This document shows positions 37,096 to 45,354 of a stretch of 64,000 nucleotides of DNA, one piece after another. Position 1 is the stretch's first letter; each line of letters starts with the position of its first letter. Position numbers and translations under genes: made by a program. The stretch comes from Erythrobacter sp. HL-111 (GTDB lineage: Bacteria; Pseudomonadota; Alphaproteobacteria; Sphingomonadales; Sphingomonadaceae). The DNA is taken from the NCBI RefSeq assembly GCF_900105095.1, contig NZ_LT629743.1, positions 62,001 through 126,000 on the forward strand, written 5' to 3'. The notes beneath the pieces were generated by a model. That model was given only the letters and a program-made list of their open reading frames with translations. It was not told where the DNA came from and made no database searches.

Positions 37096-37830
37096 ATGAT
37101 CCGGACCCTCGCCCAGGGCTCCGGGAGCGAGACGCGCCCGCCCGCGCCCGTGCGGCTCGCGCTGGTCGGGGCGACGGGGCTGGTGGGAAGCCGGCTGATC
37201 GCGATCTCCAGCGCGGGCGAGGAGGTGCGGATCGTCGGCATCGCCCGGCGCGAGGTGCCCCTGCCGCCGGGCGCGCGGGTCGAGGTGTTCGTCGCCGAGC
37301 CCGACAAGTGGGGAGAGGTGCTCGAGGCGGTGCGCCCGCGCGCGCTCGTCTGCGCGCTCGGCACGACCTGGAAAAAGGCGGGCCGCGAGGAGGCCGCCTT
37401 CCGCGCGGTCGACCAGGACCTCGTGATCGCCACGGCGAAGGCGGCGGCCGCGGCGGGCGTGCCGAACATGGTGCTGGTGAGCGCGGCCGGGGCCGATCCG
37501 CGCGCCAGGACCTTCTACCTGCGGGTCAAGGGCGAGACCGAGGCGATGGTTTCCAAGCTCGGCTTCCGGCGGCTCGACATCCTGCGCCCGGGCCTGCTCC
37601 GGGGCGAGCGCGACGGGGATCGCCGCCTGCTGGAGCGCCTCGCGATCGCGGCTAGCCCGCTGGTCGAACCGCTGCTGCCCGCGAAATGGGCGCCGTTCCG
37701 CTCGATCGAGGCGGATGTCGTCGCCGAGGCCGCGCTGTTCCTCGCCCAGCGGCGCGCGCAGGGGCGCTTCGCCCACGACAACGAAGCGATCAAACGCGCC
37801 GCGCGCGAATGGCGCGCGAAGCGGCGCTGA
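37096..37830 (+). CDS. NAD(P)H-binding oxidoreductase, atypical SDR
   Basis: 244 residues. Rossmann fold with LALVGATGLVGSRLI (GxxGxxG) near the N terminus, then VCALGTTWKKAGREEAAF and MVLVSAAGADPRA. The fold and motifs resemble the TIP30/HTATIP2-like atypical SDR group, which usually lacks a firm enzymatic assignment. KGETEAMV and LRPGLLRGER are group features. It follows dGTPase closely and precedes an ABA4-like membrane gene by 13 bases, so an operon is likely. Function unknown. Confidence 0.83.
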   Translation: MIRTLAQGSGSETRPPAPVRLALVGATGLVGSRLIAISSAGEEVRIVGIARREVPLPPGARVEVFVAEPDKWGEVLEAVRPRALVCALGTTWKKAGREEAAFRAVDQDLVIATAKAAAAAGVPNMVLVSAAGADPRARTFYLRVKGETEAMVSKLGFRRLDILRPGLLRGERDGDRRLLERLAIAASPLVEPLLPAKWAPFRSIEADVVAEAALFLAQRRAQGRFAHDNEAIKRAAREWRAKRR

Positions 37831-37843
37831 AAGGGGAAAGGCA

Positions 37844-38293
37844 ATGGACTGGTCCGCGATCTTCAACGCCGTGAACCTGCTCGCGCTGATCGCGTGGGTG
37901 GCGCTGATCCTGCTGCCGCGCTGGCCGGCGCTGCTGTCGGGCGTGCTCTATCTCGGCGTCGGCCTGCTGTGCCTCGTCTATGCGGTCGGCATGATCGGAG
38001 TGGTGAGCGGGCTGATCCCGAACCCCGAAGGCGGCGGGGCGGACTTCACCACGATCGAAGGGGTCCAGGCGATCTTCGCGACCCGCGCGGGTGTGACGAT
38101 CGGCTGGACCCATTACCTCGCCTTCGACCTTTTCGTCGGCCTGTGGATCGCGCGCGACGGCGATGCGAAGAACGTCTCGCGGCTGGTGCAGGCCCCGATC
38201 CTGCTGGCGACCTTCATGGCCGGGCCGCTCGGCCTGCTGATCTGGCTGGTCGTGCGCGAGCCGGTGGCGCGCAAGACCGGCCGGTTCAGCTAG
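37844..38293 (+). CDS. ABA4-like membrane protein
   Basis: 149 residues, four predicted helices. MDWSAIFNAVNLLALIAWVA opens helix 1; conserved WTHYLAFDLFVGLWIARD and FMAGPLGLLIWLVVR are the ABA4/DUF4281 signature. In plants the family is needed for neoxanthin synthesis; in bacteria the role is not defined, though carotenoid-related roles are plausible in erythrobacters. AGGGGA lies before the ATG at 37844. Confidence 0.87.
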   Translation: MDWSAIFNAVNLLALIAWVALILLPRWPALLSGVLYLGVGLLCLVYAVGMIGVVSGLIPNPEGGGADFTTIEGVQAIFATRAGVTIGWTHYLAFDLFVGLWIARDGDAKNVSRLVQAPILLATFMAGPLGLLIWLVVREPVARKTGRFS

Positions 38294-38369
38294 CGATCTA
38301 GGCGGTGGACCTCGCCTGCGGGCCGTGCTTAACCAAGGTCCTGTGACCAAGCTGGGAGAGAGCACGGCC

Positions 38370-39932
38370 ATGGCGCGACAAGCCCATCACGATTTTTTCA
38401 CCTTCGATGAAATCCTGACCTTCTGGGCGAAGGAACGGCCCGACGCGCCCGCCTTCGAACAGGAGGGCAGGCGCACGAGCTTTGCCGAGGCGGACGACCT
38501 CACGCGGCGCCTCATCACCCTTTTGCGCGAACGCGGGGTGGGCAAGGGCGACCGGATCGCGTGGCTCGGCAAGAACGCGGACATGTATTTCCTGCTCTAT
38601 CTCGCCGCCGCGCGGGTGGGCGCGGTGATGGTGCCGATCGGCTGGCGGCTCGCCCCGCCCGAGATCGCCTACATCCTCGAGGATACCGGCGCGAAGCTGC
38701 TCTTCGCCGGCGCCGAATTCGTCGGCACCGCGAGCAGGGTGGCGGGCGACGTGCCGATGAAGCCGCAGGTGATCGAGGCCGAGGCGGCCCGGCGCGAGGC
38801 CGCTTCGCTGCCGCCCGCGACCTACGAGGCGCCGGGCCCGGACGAGGCGGTGCTGCAGCTCTACACCTCGGGCACGACCGGCAATCCCAAGGGCGCGGTG
38901 CTGTCCAACCGCAACCTCCTCGGCCTTCGCAACCCGGGCAACGAGGCGGGGCTCGAATGGAATTTCTTCGAGGAGGGCGACTGCTTCCTGATCGCGATGC
39001 CTTGCGCGCACATCGGGGGCACGGGGCTGATGAACATCGCGGTGGCGAACGGGGTCAGGAGCCTCGTCCAGGCCGAATTCACGCCGGTGGGCGTGCTGGA
39101 GGCGATCGAGAACGGCGCGACCCACATGTTCATCGTGCCCGCCGCCCTTCAGATGGTGGTCCAGCATCCGCGCGCGGCCGAAACCGATTTCTCCAACCTG
39201 CGCTATCTCATGTACGGCGCGGCGCCCATGCCGCTCGAACTGCTCAAGGAAGCGGTGCGGACCATGCCGGGGACGAAGTTCCTCCAGGCCTACGGCATGA
39301 CAGAGACGGCGGGCACGATCTCGATCCTGCCGCCCGAGGACCACAGCCTCGAGGGCAACCGGCGGATGCGTTCGGCCGGCAAGGCGGTGCCGGGCGCCGA
39401 GATCGAGGTGCGCGGGCCCGACAACCGTGAACTGCCGCGCGGCGAGATCGGCGAGGTCTGCGTCAGGTCGCCTTCCAACACCGCGGGCTACTGGAAACTG
39501 CCGGAGGCGACGGGAAAGACGATCGATCCGGACGGCTGGCTCCACACCGGCGATGCCGGGATCATGGACGAGGACGGCTATGTCTACATCCAGGACCGGA
39601 TCAAGGACATGATCATCTCCGGCGGAGAGAACGTCTATCCGGCCGAGGTCGAGAGCGCGATCTACGGCCACCCGGCGATTGCCGAGGTCGCGGTGATCGG
39701 CGTGCCGAGCGCGAAATGGGGCGAGGAGGTCAAGGCCTGCGTCGTGCCCAGGCCCGGCCACGAGATCGACGAGGCCGACGTCATCGCCTACGCCCGCGAA
39801 AGGATCGCCGCGTTCAAGGCGCCCAAGAGCGTCGATGTCATCCCCGAAATGCCGCGCAATCCCAGCGGCAAGATCCTGCGCCGCCAGCTGCGCGCGCCCT
39901 ATTGGGAAGGGCAGGAACGGCAGGTTTCCTGA
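38370..39932 (+). CDS. fatty-acyl-CoA synthetase family AMP ligase
   Basis: 520 residues, activating a carboxylic acid with ATP and CoA. The P-loop is YTSGTTGNPKG; adenylation core GMTETAGT and YIQDRIKDMIISGGENVYP (Asp-Arg hinge); C-terminal catalytic lysine in NPSGKILRRQL. Chain length is not deducible; the C-terminal context fits medium/long chain synthetases. GGGAGAG lies upstream of ATG 38370; a GTG at 38343 could add nine residues. A methyltransferase starts two bases after its stop. Confidence 0.92.
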   Translation: MARQAHHDFFTFDEILTFWAKERPDAPAFEQEGRRTSFAEADDLTRRLITLLRERGVGKGDRIAWLGKNADMYFLLYLAAARVGAVMVPIGWRLAPPEIAYILEDTGAKLLFAGAEFVGTASRVAGDVPMKPQVIEAEAARREAASLPPATYEAPGPDEAVLQLYTSGTTGNPKGAVLSNRNLLGLRNPGNEAGLEWNFFEEGDCFLIAMPCAHIGGTGLMNIAVANGVRSLVQAEFTPVGVLEAIENGATHMFIVPAALQMVVQHPRAAETDFSNLRYLMYGAAPMPLELLKEAVRTMPGTKFLQAYGMTETAGTISILPPEDHSLEGNRRMRSAGKAVPGAEIEVRGPDNRELPRGEIGEVCVRSPSNTAGYWKLPEATGKTIDPDGWLHTGDAGIMDEDGYVYIQDRIKDMIISGGENVYPAEVESAIYGHPAIAEVAVIGVPSAKWGEEVKACVVPRPGHEIDEADVIAYARERIAAFKAPKSVDVIPEMPRNPSGKILRRQLRAPYWEGQERQVS

Positions 39933-39934
39933 CC

Positions 39935-40528
39935 TTGAAACAGCACGCCCCCGCCACGCTCCGCAACCGCGAACCGATCGCGGCCGTGCTCGCCGGGGAA
40001 TTGCCCGAAACCGGCCGCGTGCTCGAAGTGGCGGCAGGGACGGGCGAGCACGCGGTGTTCTTCGCCGGGCGCTTTCCCGCGCTCGAATGGCTGCCGAGCG
40101 ATCCGGGGGAAGAGGCGCTCGCCTCGATCGCGGCCTACCGCGAGGATTATCCGGGCGAGAACCTCTCGGCCCCGGTGCGGCTTGACGCCGCGGCGCGCGA
40201 CTGGCCGGTGCAGCACGCCGATTCGCTGGTGTGCATCAACATGATCCACATTGCCCCGTGGGAGGCGGCGACGGGCCTGTTCGACGGAGCCGCGCGCCTG
40301 CTCGATCAAGGGACGCCGCTGGTCCTCTATGGTCCTTTCTTCGAGGAGGGCGTCGAACCCGCCCCGTCCAATCTCGATTTCGACCTTTCGCTGAAGGCTC
40401 GCGATCCGCGCTGGGGCATCCGCGACCTTGCCGAGATCGACCGGCTTGCCGCGCGCAGCGGTTTCACCCGCACCGCGCGCCACGAAATGCCCGCCAACAA
40501 CCTCACGCTCGTCTACCGGCGGCGCTAG
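39935..40528 (+). CDS. DUF938 family SAM-dependent methyltransferase
   Basis: 197 residues. SAM-binding motif LEVAAGTGEHAVFFA; conserved WLPSDP, CINMIHIAPWEA, LYGPFF and SLKARDPRWGIRDLAEID, the DUF938 signature. The likely start is TTG 39935, two bases after the acyl-CoA synthetase stop, because no ATG or GTG precedes the conserved ALRNREPI-like start. Substrate unknown; eukaryotic relatives (METTL26-like) are also uncharacterised. Confidence 0.85.
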   Translation: MKQHAPATLRNREPIAAVLAGELPETGRVLEVAAGTGEHAVFFAGRFPALEWLPSDPGEEALASIAAYREDYPGENLSAPVRLDAAARDWPVQHADSLVCINMIHIAPWEAATGLFDGAARLLDQGTPLVLYGPFFEEGVEPAPSNLDFDLSLKARDPRWGIRDLAEIDRLAARSGFTRTARHEMPANNLTLVYRRR

Positions 40529-40540
40529 CTGCGGCGCGGC

Positions 40541-40672
40541 TCAATCGATCGCGCGCTCGCCCGCGCGGCCGACCGACTTGATGTCCTCGCCCAGCCCTTC
40601 GACCGTGTTGCAGGCGGCGGTCGAGGCGAGGATCGCGCCGATCACGGCGGCGTTCAGGCGCTTCAGTTTCAT
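40541..40672 (-). CDS. entericidin-like lipoprotein, copy 1
   Basis: 43 residues: MKLKRLNAAVIGAILASTAA followed by the lipidated Cys (lipobox STAAC) and a short tail NTVEGLGEDIKSVGRAGERA ending in ID. This is the entericidin A/B family, small outer-membrane lipoproteins of uncertain role (stress, bacteriolysis in E. coli). It converges on the DUF938 gene, 12 bases apart. A second, related gene is 124 bases upstream. Confidence 0.82.
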   Translation of the reverse strand: MKLKRLNAAVIGAILASTAACNTVEGLGEDIKSVGRAGERAID

Positions 40673-40744
40673 CGGTCTGGCCTTATCGATCTGCACGGGG
40701 GTTTGACGCCCCGGCGAAATTGGCACCGCGCGCCGGAAAGGCAA

Positions 40745-40780
40745 CAAAAAAGGGCCCGCCGGGCGGGCGAGCCCCTTTTC
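40745..40780 (-). terminator. intrinsic terminator of the second entericidin gene
   Basis: On the minus strand the hairpin AAAAGGGGC...GCCCTTTT, with an inner CCCGCC/GGCGGG stem, runs into TTTTTTGTTG. It lies 16 bases after the stop of the entericidin-like gene at 40796-40924. It separates the two entericidin-like genes into different transcripts. Confidence 0.8.
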
Positions 40781-40795
40781 GCGGTCGTGGGGAAA

Positions 40796-40924
40796 TCAGA
40801 TTTCGTCTTCGACCTCGTCCGATGCCGATTGCAGGTCCTCGCCCGCGCCGTCGACGGTGTTGCAGGCGGCCGCGGCGAGGGTCAGCGTGCTCGCGGCGAT
40901 GGCGATGAAAGTCTTGCGGATCAT
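40796..40924 (-). CDS. entericidin-like lipoprotein, copy 2
   Basis: 42 residues: MIRKTFIAIAASTLTLAAAA, the lipobox Cys, then NTVDGAGEDLQSASDEVEDE and a final Ile. It shares the CNTV(E/D)GxGED motif with copy 1 but has an acidic tail where copy 1 is more mixed. A perfect AGGAGG lies six bases upstream of the ATG. The start overlaps the stop of the DMT transporter (ATGA), so it may be translated with it. The gene is too short for ordinary ORF lists. Confidence 0.8.
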   Translation of the reverse strand: MIRKTFIAIAASTLTLAAAACNTVDGAGEDLQSASDEVEDEI

Positions 40925-41925
40925 GTCGGTCCTCCTTTGTGCTTGCACGCCGAATCAAGGTGTTGGGGCGAAGGCGGTTCCGAAACTGCGGCAGGGCGCG
41001 CCTTTTTGCGGGCGAGTTCCCGTTCGCGCCAGGCGATCAGCGCGCCCGCCCCGATGATGAGCGGGGCGCCGATCCAAAGGCTCGCCGGCGCGGCGCGGCC
41101 GAACACCTGCCAGCCGTAGAAGGTCGCCCACAGGAGCGAGGTGTAGTCCATCAGCAGGATGACCGCCGCCGACCCGAACCTGAGCGAGGTCGTCAGCATT
41201 ATCTGCGCCAGCGCCCCGCATAGCGCCATGGCGAGGATGATGCCCCAGGTCCCGGCATCATGCGCGCCCGACACGAAGGGCAGGGCAAGCGCCATGAGCG
41301 GGGCGGTGATGGCGGAGAACCAGAACACGATGCTCCACGGGCTTTCGGTGGTGTTGAGGTCCTGCACCTGGAAGCTGATGAGCGCGACGAGGAAGGCGGC
41401 GACCAGACCGACCGCCGCACCCCACGGGTCGATCGCGCTGCCTGCGGCAAGGCCGAAACCGGGGCTGGTGATGACGAGCACGCCCGCGAACCCCAGCATC
41501 ACGGCGCCCCAGCGATACAGCCCGACCTTCTCGCCGAACATCAGGACCGAGATCATCACCGCGAAAAAGGGTGCGGTGAAGCTGATCGCGGTCGCCTCTG
41601 GCAGGGGCAGGAGCATGACCGCGCCATAGACGAACATCATGCCGGTGATGCCGTAGGCCGCGCGCCGGGCGTGGGCGCCGATGCGCCGGGTGCGGATGGT
41701 GGAGAGCCGTCGCCACGCCGCGAGCACGCCGACGACCGCGACGACGGTGAGCGCCTGACGCCAGAAGATCAGTTCGAGCAGATGCGCCCCGCGCTCTCCG
41801 GCGAGCTTGACCAGCATCCCCATGGTTGCGAGCACGGCGGCGGTGGCAAGGCGGACGGCGAGCGCGAGCAGCGGGCGGGGGCGGGCGATGGAGCCATCCA
41901 TTGCAGCGCGACTTAGGCCCCCCAT
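40921..41925 (-). CDS. DMT (EamA) family transporter
   Basis: About 334 residues with ten predicted helices and two EamA repeats: first half ALPEATAISFTAPFF-like LPLPEATAISFTAPFFAV with GEKVGLYRWGAV, second half FGSAAVILLMDYTSLLWAT with WIGAPLIIGAGALI. Exports or imports small metabolites in the inner membrane; substrate unknown. Starts at 41925 (MGGLSRAAMDG) or 41901 (MDGSIARPRP) are both possible, neither with a clear ribosome site. The tail is hydrophilic and its stop overlaps the entericidin-like start. Confidence 0.87.
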   Translation of the reverse strand: MGGLSRAAMDGSIARPRPLLALAVRLATAAVLATMGMLVKLAGERGAHLLELIFWRQALTVVAVVGVLAAWRRLSTIRTRRIGAHARRAAYGITGMMFVYGAVMLLPLPEATAISFTAPFFAVMISVLMFGEKVGLYRWGAVMLGFAGVLVITSPGFGLAAGSAIDPWGAAVGLVAAFLVALISFQVQDLNTTESPWSIVFWFSAITAPLMALALPFVSGAHDAGTWGIILAMALCGALAQIMLTTSLRFGSAAVILLMDYTSLLWATFYGWQVFGRAAPASLWIGAPLIIGAGALIAWRERELARKKARPAAVSEPPSPQHLDSACKHKGGPT

Positions 41926-41990
41926 GGGATTGCGCAAGCGCCGAGCGCGCCTAAATGCTCGTCACGGCCTGGGGAGTCTCCGCCCAGCGG

Positions 41991-42248
41991 ATGCCAATGA
42001 TGATCGATCTCTTCCACCGCCTTCTGCTTGCGAGCGACGCGACGCTGATGGCGCTTGCGGGGCTCGGGTTCTGGGTGGTCGCGGGGCTCGCCGCCGTGAT
42101 GGAGCGGCGGCGGGTGCGAAGCCGCCCGCTTCACCGGCTCGAAGCTGTCGGCTGGGTGCCATGGACGCCGATCTTTGTCGCCTGCGCGATCATCGGTGGG
42201 GGAATGCTCTCCCTGAGCGCGCCGGTGGTGCTGGGGGAATTGTTGTAG
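41991..42248 (+). CDS. small membrane protein, hypothetical
   Basis: 85 residues, starting at 41991 (MPMMIDLFHRLLLASD; 41997 is an alternative). Two transmembrane helices at about residues 16-36 and 57-79, with a basic loop MERRRVRSRPLHRLEAVGW between. Divergent from the DMT transporter. GGGGAG lies upstream but rather far. No family recognised. A cluster of hairpins follows its stop. Confidence 0.55.
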   Translation: MPMMIDLFHRLLLASDATLMALAGLGFWVVAGLAAVMERRRVRSRPLHRLEAVGWVPWTPIFVACAIIGGGMLSLSAPVVLGELL

Positions 42249-42280
42249 CGCGCGCCGAAGCCTCGTCTCGGTAAGCCCCG

Positions 42281-42374
42281 GCGGCTCAGCCGCCGCAAGG
42301 GCGACTGCCCGCCGGCCGGCCAGGCCGCAGATACCGGGCCGGATGGCCCGGTATCGCCTGCCTCAAAGGCAGGC
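42281..42374. repeat. cluster of three hairpins at the end of cpaF
   Basis: Three perfect inverted repeats in 94 bases: GGCGGCTCAGCCGCC (42281-42295), GATACCGGGCC-GGAT-GGCCCGGTATC (42330-42355), and GCCTGCCT-CAA-AGGCAGGC (42356-42374), the last spanning the cpaF stop codon. None has a T-run, so they are not classical intrinsic terminators, but they may stop or protect the cpaF and small membrane protein transcripts. Confidence 0.65.
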
Positions 42375-43907
42375 TTCCAGATACGCCTGGTCGAACCCGA
42401 ACTGGCGCGCCTTTTCGAGCGTGTAGGGACGCAGGCCCGACGAGCGGAATTCGCCGAGGATCTTCCCGTCCTCGCTCTCGTCGAGATATTCGAACTTGAA
42501 CAATTCCTGCGTCACGATCACGTCGCCCTCCATCCCGATCACCTCGGTGATGTTGGTGGTGCGGCGCGAACCGTCGCGCAGGCGCTTGACCTGCACGATG
42601 AGGTCCACCGATTCGGCGATCTGGCGCGAAATGGCTTCCTTGGGGATCTTGATGTCGCCCATCAGGATCATGTTTTCCATACGGCCAAGGCACTCGCGCG
42701 GGCTGTTGGCGTGCAGCGTGCACATCGAGCCGTCGTGGCCGGTGTTCATCGCCGCGAGGAGGTCGAAACACTCCGCGCCGCGGATTTCGCCGAGGATGAT
42801 GCGGTCGGGTCGCATACGCAACGCGTTCTTCACGAGGTCGCCGATCGTGATCGCGCCCTGGCCTTCGAGGTTCGGCGGGCGGGTTTCCAGCGGCAGCCAG
42901 TGCGGCTGCTGCAGGCGCAGTTCCGCCGCGTCCTCGATCGTCAGCACGCGTTCGCCCGGGTCGATCATCTTCGACAGGGCGTTGAGCATGGTCGTCTTGC
43001 CCGAACCTGTGCCGCCCGAGATGACGATGTTCATCCGGCACGCGCCCGCGATCTTGAGCGCGGTGCACATCTTCTCGCTCATCGAGCCGAATTCCTTGAG
43101 CATGTCGAGGGTGATCGGCTTTTCGGAGAACTTGCGAATCGAGATCGCGGTGCCGCGCAGCGAAAGCGGCGGGACGATGACGTTGACGCGGCTGCCGTCC
43201 TTGAGGCGGGCGTCGGCCAGCGGCGTGGTCTGGTCGACGCGGCGGCCGACCTGGTTGACGATGCGCTGCGCGATCTGGAACAGGTGCTGTTCGTCGCGGA
43301 AGCGGATCGGGGCGAGCTGGAGCTTGCCCTTCTTTTCGATGTAGGTCTGGTCCGGGCCGTTGACCATGATGTCGGACACGTCCGGATCGTTGAGCAATTC
43401 CTCGAGCGGACCGAAGCCCAGCAGCTCGTCGATCAGCACCTTTTCCAGCGCGAACTGTTCGCGCCGGTTCAGCGTGACCTTGAGCTCGGCCAGCACTTCC
43501 ATGATGATCGGGCGGAATTCCTCGGATAGCTCCTCCTTCGACAGCGTCGCCGCCGCTTCGGGATCGACCCGCTCGAGCAGGCGCGGGAGCACCTGTTCCT
43601 TGATCTTGTGGACGCTCGCTTCGAAACCGCCGACCTCGCTGTCGGCGTTGTGGACCGCGCTCATGCGCTCGGCGAGGCGTTCCATCGCGGCCGAGGTCGC
43701 GCCGCCGCGCGAGGGGTTGGGCTGCGCGGGCCGGGGCGCTTCGGGCGCGGCCGGCCTTTCCTCGCCGGGCAGGGGCGGGAACTGCTCGCCGCCGCGCGGC
43801 GCGTCGCCGGGACGCCCGCCACCCTTCATCGGCCGGGCCACTCCGAAAGCCGGTCGGCTGCCGGGTTTCATCCCGCCTGCGTTGCCCTTTTTCCCGAATG
43901 CACTCAT
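42363..43907 (-). CDS. cpaF: CpaF/TadA-type pilus assembly ATPase
   Basis: 514 residues, secretion ATPase of the Tad/Flp pilus family. The N-terminal 85 residues are Gly/Pro/Arg-rich and probably disordered. The core has FGPLEELLNDPDVSDIMVNG, Walker A SGGTGSGKTTM, TIEDAAELRLQQPHWLPLE, the LRMRPDRIILGEIRG (Walker B region) and GHDGSMCTLHANSPREC (His box). The start MSAFGKKGNAG at 43907 is preferred; a seven-residue extension is possible. No other tad genes flank it here, so it may be separate from the main pilus cluster or a relic of rearrangement. It powers pilin export or retraction. Confidence 0.92.
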   Translation of the reverse strand: MSAFGKKGNAGGMKPGSRPAFGVARPMKGGGRPGDAPRGGEQFPPLPGEERPAAPEAPRPAQPNPSRGGATSAAMERLAERMSAVHNADSEVGGFEASVHKIKEQVLPRLLERVDPEAAATLSKEELSEEFRPIIMEVLAELKVTLNRREQFALEKVLIDELLGFGPLEELLNDPDVSDIMVNGPDQTYIEKKGKLQLAPIRFRDEQHLFQIAQRIVNQVGRRVDQTTPLADARLKDGSRVNVIVPPLSLRGTAISIRKFSEKPITLDMLKEFGSMSEKMCTALKIAGACRMNIVISGGTGSGKTTMLNALSKMIDPGERVLTIEDAAELRLQQPHWLPLETRPPNLEGQGAITIGDLVKNALRMRPDRIILGEIRGAECFDLLAAMNTGHDGSMCTLHANSPRECLGRMENMILMGDIKIPKEAISRQIAESVDLIVQVKRLRDGSRRTTNITEVIGMEGDVIVTQELFKFEYLDESEDGKILGEFRSSGLRPYTLEKARQFGFDQAYLEACL

Positions 43908-44223
43908 GCCAAGCCCCCGAGGCTCCAATCAAATCAATTGCGCCACCTATCTCTCGCCTGATGGCGAAGGGCGCCTCTCGAAATTTGGTGAATAATTTGG
44001 AAAGCTTATTTTTTTCCTAAGTCTCGCGCTTGCCCGCAAAGGTTTCCGGCTGGCATGTCCCCTGCATGATGCCTGTTCTCCTTCCTCCGCCGACACTACC
44101 CCGCTTTTGCGTCGGCACGCAGACGATTTGTGTCGGCGGGGAGGCGGGGGCCCGCGCTGACTTCTGGCTCGCACCGCTGCGTATCAGGCCTTTGTCCCGC
44201 GCTTGGGTTACGGAGACGAGCCG
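43908..44223. other. 316-base divergent spacer between cpaF and a glycosyltransferase
   Basis: AT-rich in its left half (a run of T near 44007-44014) against the GC-rich surroundings. It must hold both divergent promoters. One match to a sigma-54 promoter is noted separately at 44051-44066. I see no gene in it; a short open frame on the plus strand has unlike codon use. Confidence 0.6.
44051..44066 (+). promoter_or_regulatory. candidate sigma-54 promoter
   Basis: TGGCATGTCCCCTGCA fits the -24/-12 pattern TGGCAC-N5-TTGCA with the invariant GG and GC 10 bases apart; only two consensus bases differ. It points to the glycosyltransferase start 158 bases downstream. One NtrC-type regulator with an altered GAFTGA loop is in this window, but no link is shown. 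Confidence 0.5.
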
Positions 44224-45354
44224 ATGAGTGCGGGGCTCGCCGCTTTCGGGGCCTATGACACGCGAAAACCGCGGGTCAGGTTGCTGCTCGGTGCGCTGCG
44301 GCGGGCTGGCGCGCTTGAAGAAGAAATCCTCATTCCTGCGTGGGAGGAGGTGCCAGAGACGAATGTTCCCTCGTATGGCCACGTTCTCCGCGTGCTTTGG
44401 CGGATGTTTCTTGGCTATCCGCGCGCGATATGGCGCCTGGCGCAAACATCGCAAGAAACCGCGATCCTGCTGCCGTATCCAGGCATTATCGAGATCCTGC
44501 TGCTTGCCCCGATTGCTCAGGCGATGCGCAGGCCAATAGTTCTCGATGCTTTCCTCCCCATCCACGATACTGTAGCAGGAGACCGCGCGCTGATCAAGCG
44601 AGGCGTGGTCACGAGCATTATCTGGTGGTTCGAGAAAATCGCGCTTGGGCGCGCTTCGCTGATCCTTGTCGACACCGATGCACATCGCGATTATTTTGCA
44701 CAAGAATATGATTTAAAACGTGAAAAATTCATCACTGTGCTGGTTGGTGCTGAAGCGGGCTTCACGCCCGAGGCAGTGCAAGACGATACGGTCGAGGATG
44801 TTCTGGGCCCGCTCGACGATAGGCCCATCGTGCTGTTCTATGGCCAGCTGATACCGCTCCACGGATTGCCCACCATCCTTGAGGCTGCGGCTCTCACCAA
44901 AGGGCGCGACATACGCTGGGTGGTGATCGGTCGAGGCCAGCTCGAACCGATGCTGCGCGACGCGTTGACTCGTAGCGAGCCGAATATCGAATGGATCGAA
45001 TGGATCGATTACGAAAGACTGCCGGCGGTCATTGCTCGGGCGAGTCTGTGCTTGGGCGTCTTTGGCGCTTCGGATAAGGCAGCGCGCGTGATCCCTAACA
45101 AGCTGTTCCAGCAGGCAGCTGTCGGCAAGCCGGTCATCACCCGCTCAAGCCCGGCGGTGGACCCCTTGGCGAAGCGCTTTCCATGCAGCATAATCACCGT
45201 GCCGCCGGGAGATGCGCAGGCGCTAGCGGATGCGGTGGCCAAGGCTCTCGCCCGCAAGGACGAACTCGCCGCGCTCCCCGAAGAGGCAATGCGTGAACTC
45301 AGTCCCGATGCCGGCGTAGCGCAGCTGCTGGCGAGGCTGGATGAGCCGGCATAA
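44224..45354 (+). CDS. glycosyltransferase family 4-type protein
   Basis: 376 residues, GT-B fold. N-terminal half with LLPYPGIIEILLLAPIA and PIVLDAFLPIHDT; C-terminal UDP/GDP-sugar half with VLFYGQLIPLHGLPTILEAA, RWVVIGRGQLEPML and GVFGASDKAARVIPNKLFQQ, where Pro-Asn-Lys is the usual nucleotide-binding loop. GGAG lies about ten bases before ATG 44224. Codon use is less GC-biased than the pur and top genes, like the rest of this cluster. It ends by overlapping the convergent membrane protein gene by 56 bases. Donor and acceptor unknown. Confidence 0.87.
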   Translation: MSAGLAAFGAYDTRKPRVRLLLGALRRAGALEEEILIPAWEEVPETNVPSYGHVLRVLWRMFLGYPRAIWRLAQTSQETAILLPYPGIIEILLLAPIAQAMRRPIVLDAFLPIHDTVAGDRALIKRGVVTSIIWWFEKIALGRASLILVDTDAHRDYFAQEYDLKREKFITVLVGAEAGFTPEAVQDDTVEDVLGPLDDRPIVLFYGQLIPLHGLPTILEAAALTKGRDIRWVVIGRGQLEPMLRDALTRSEPNIEWIEWIDYERLPAVIARASLCLGVFGASDKAARVIPNKLFQQAAVGKPVITRSSPAVDPLAKRFPCSIITVPPGDAQALADAVAKALARKDELAALPEEAMRELSPDAGVAQLLARLDEPA

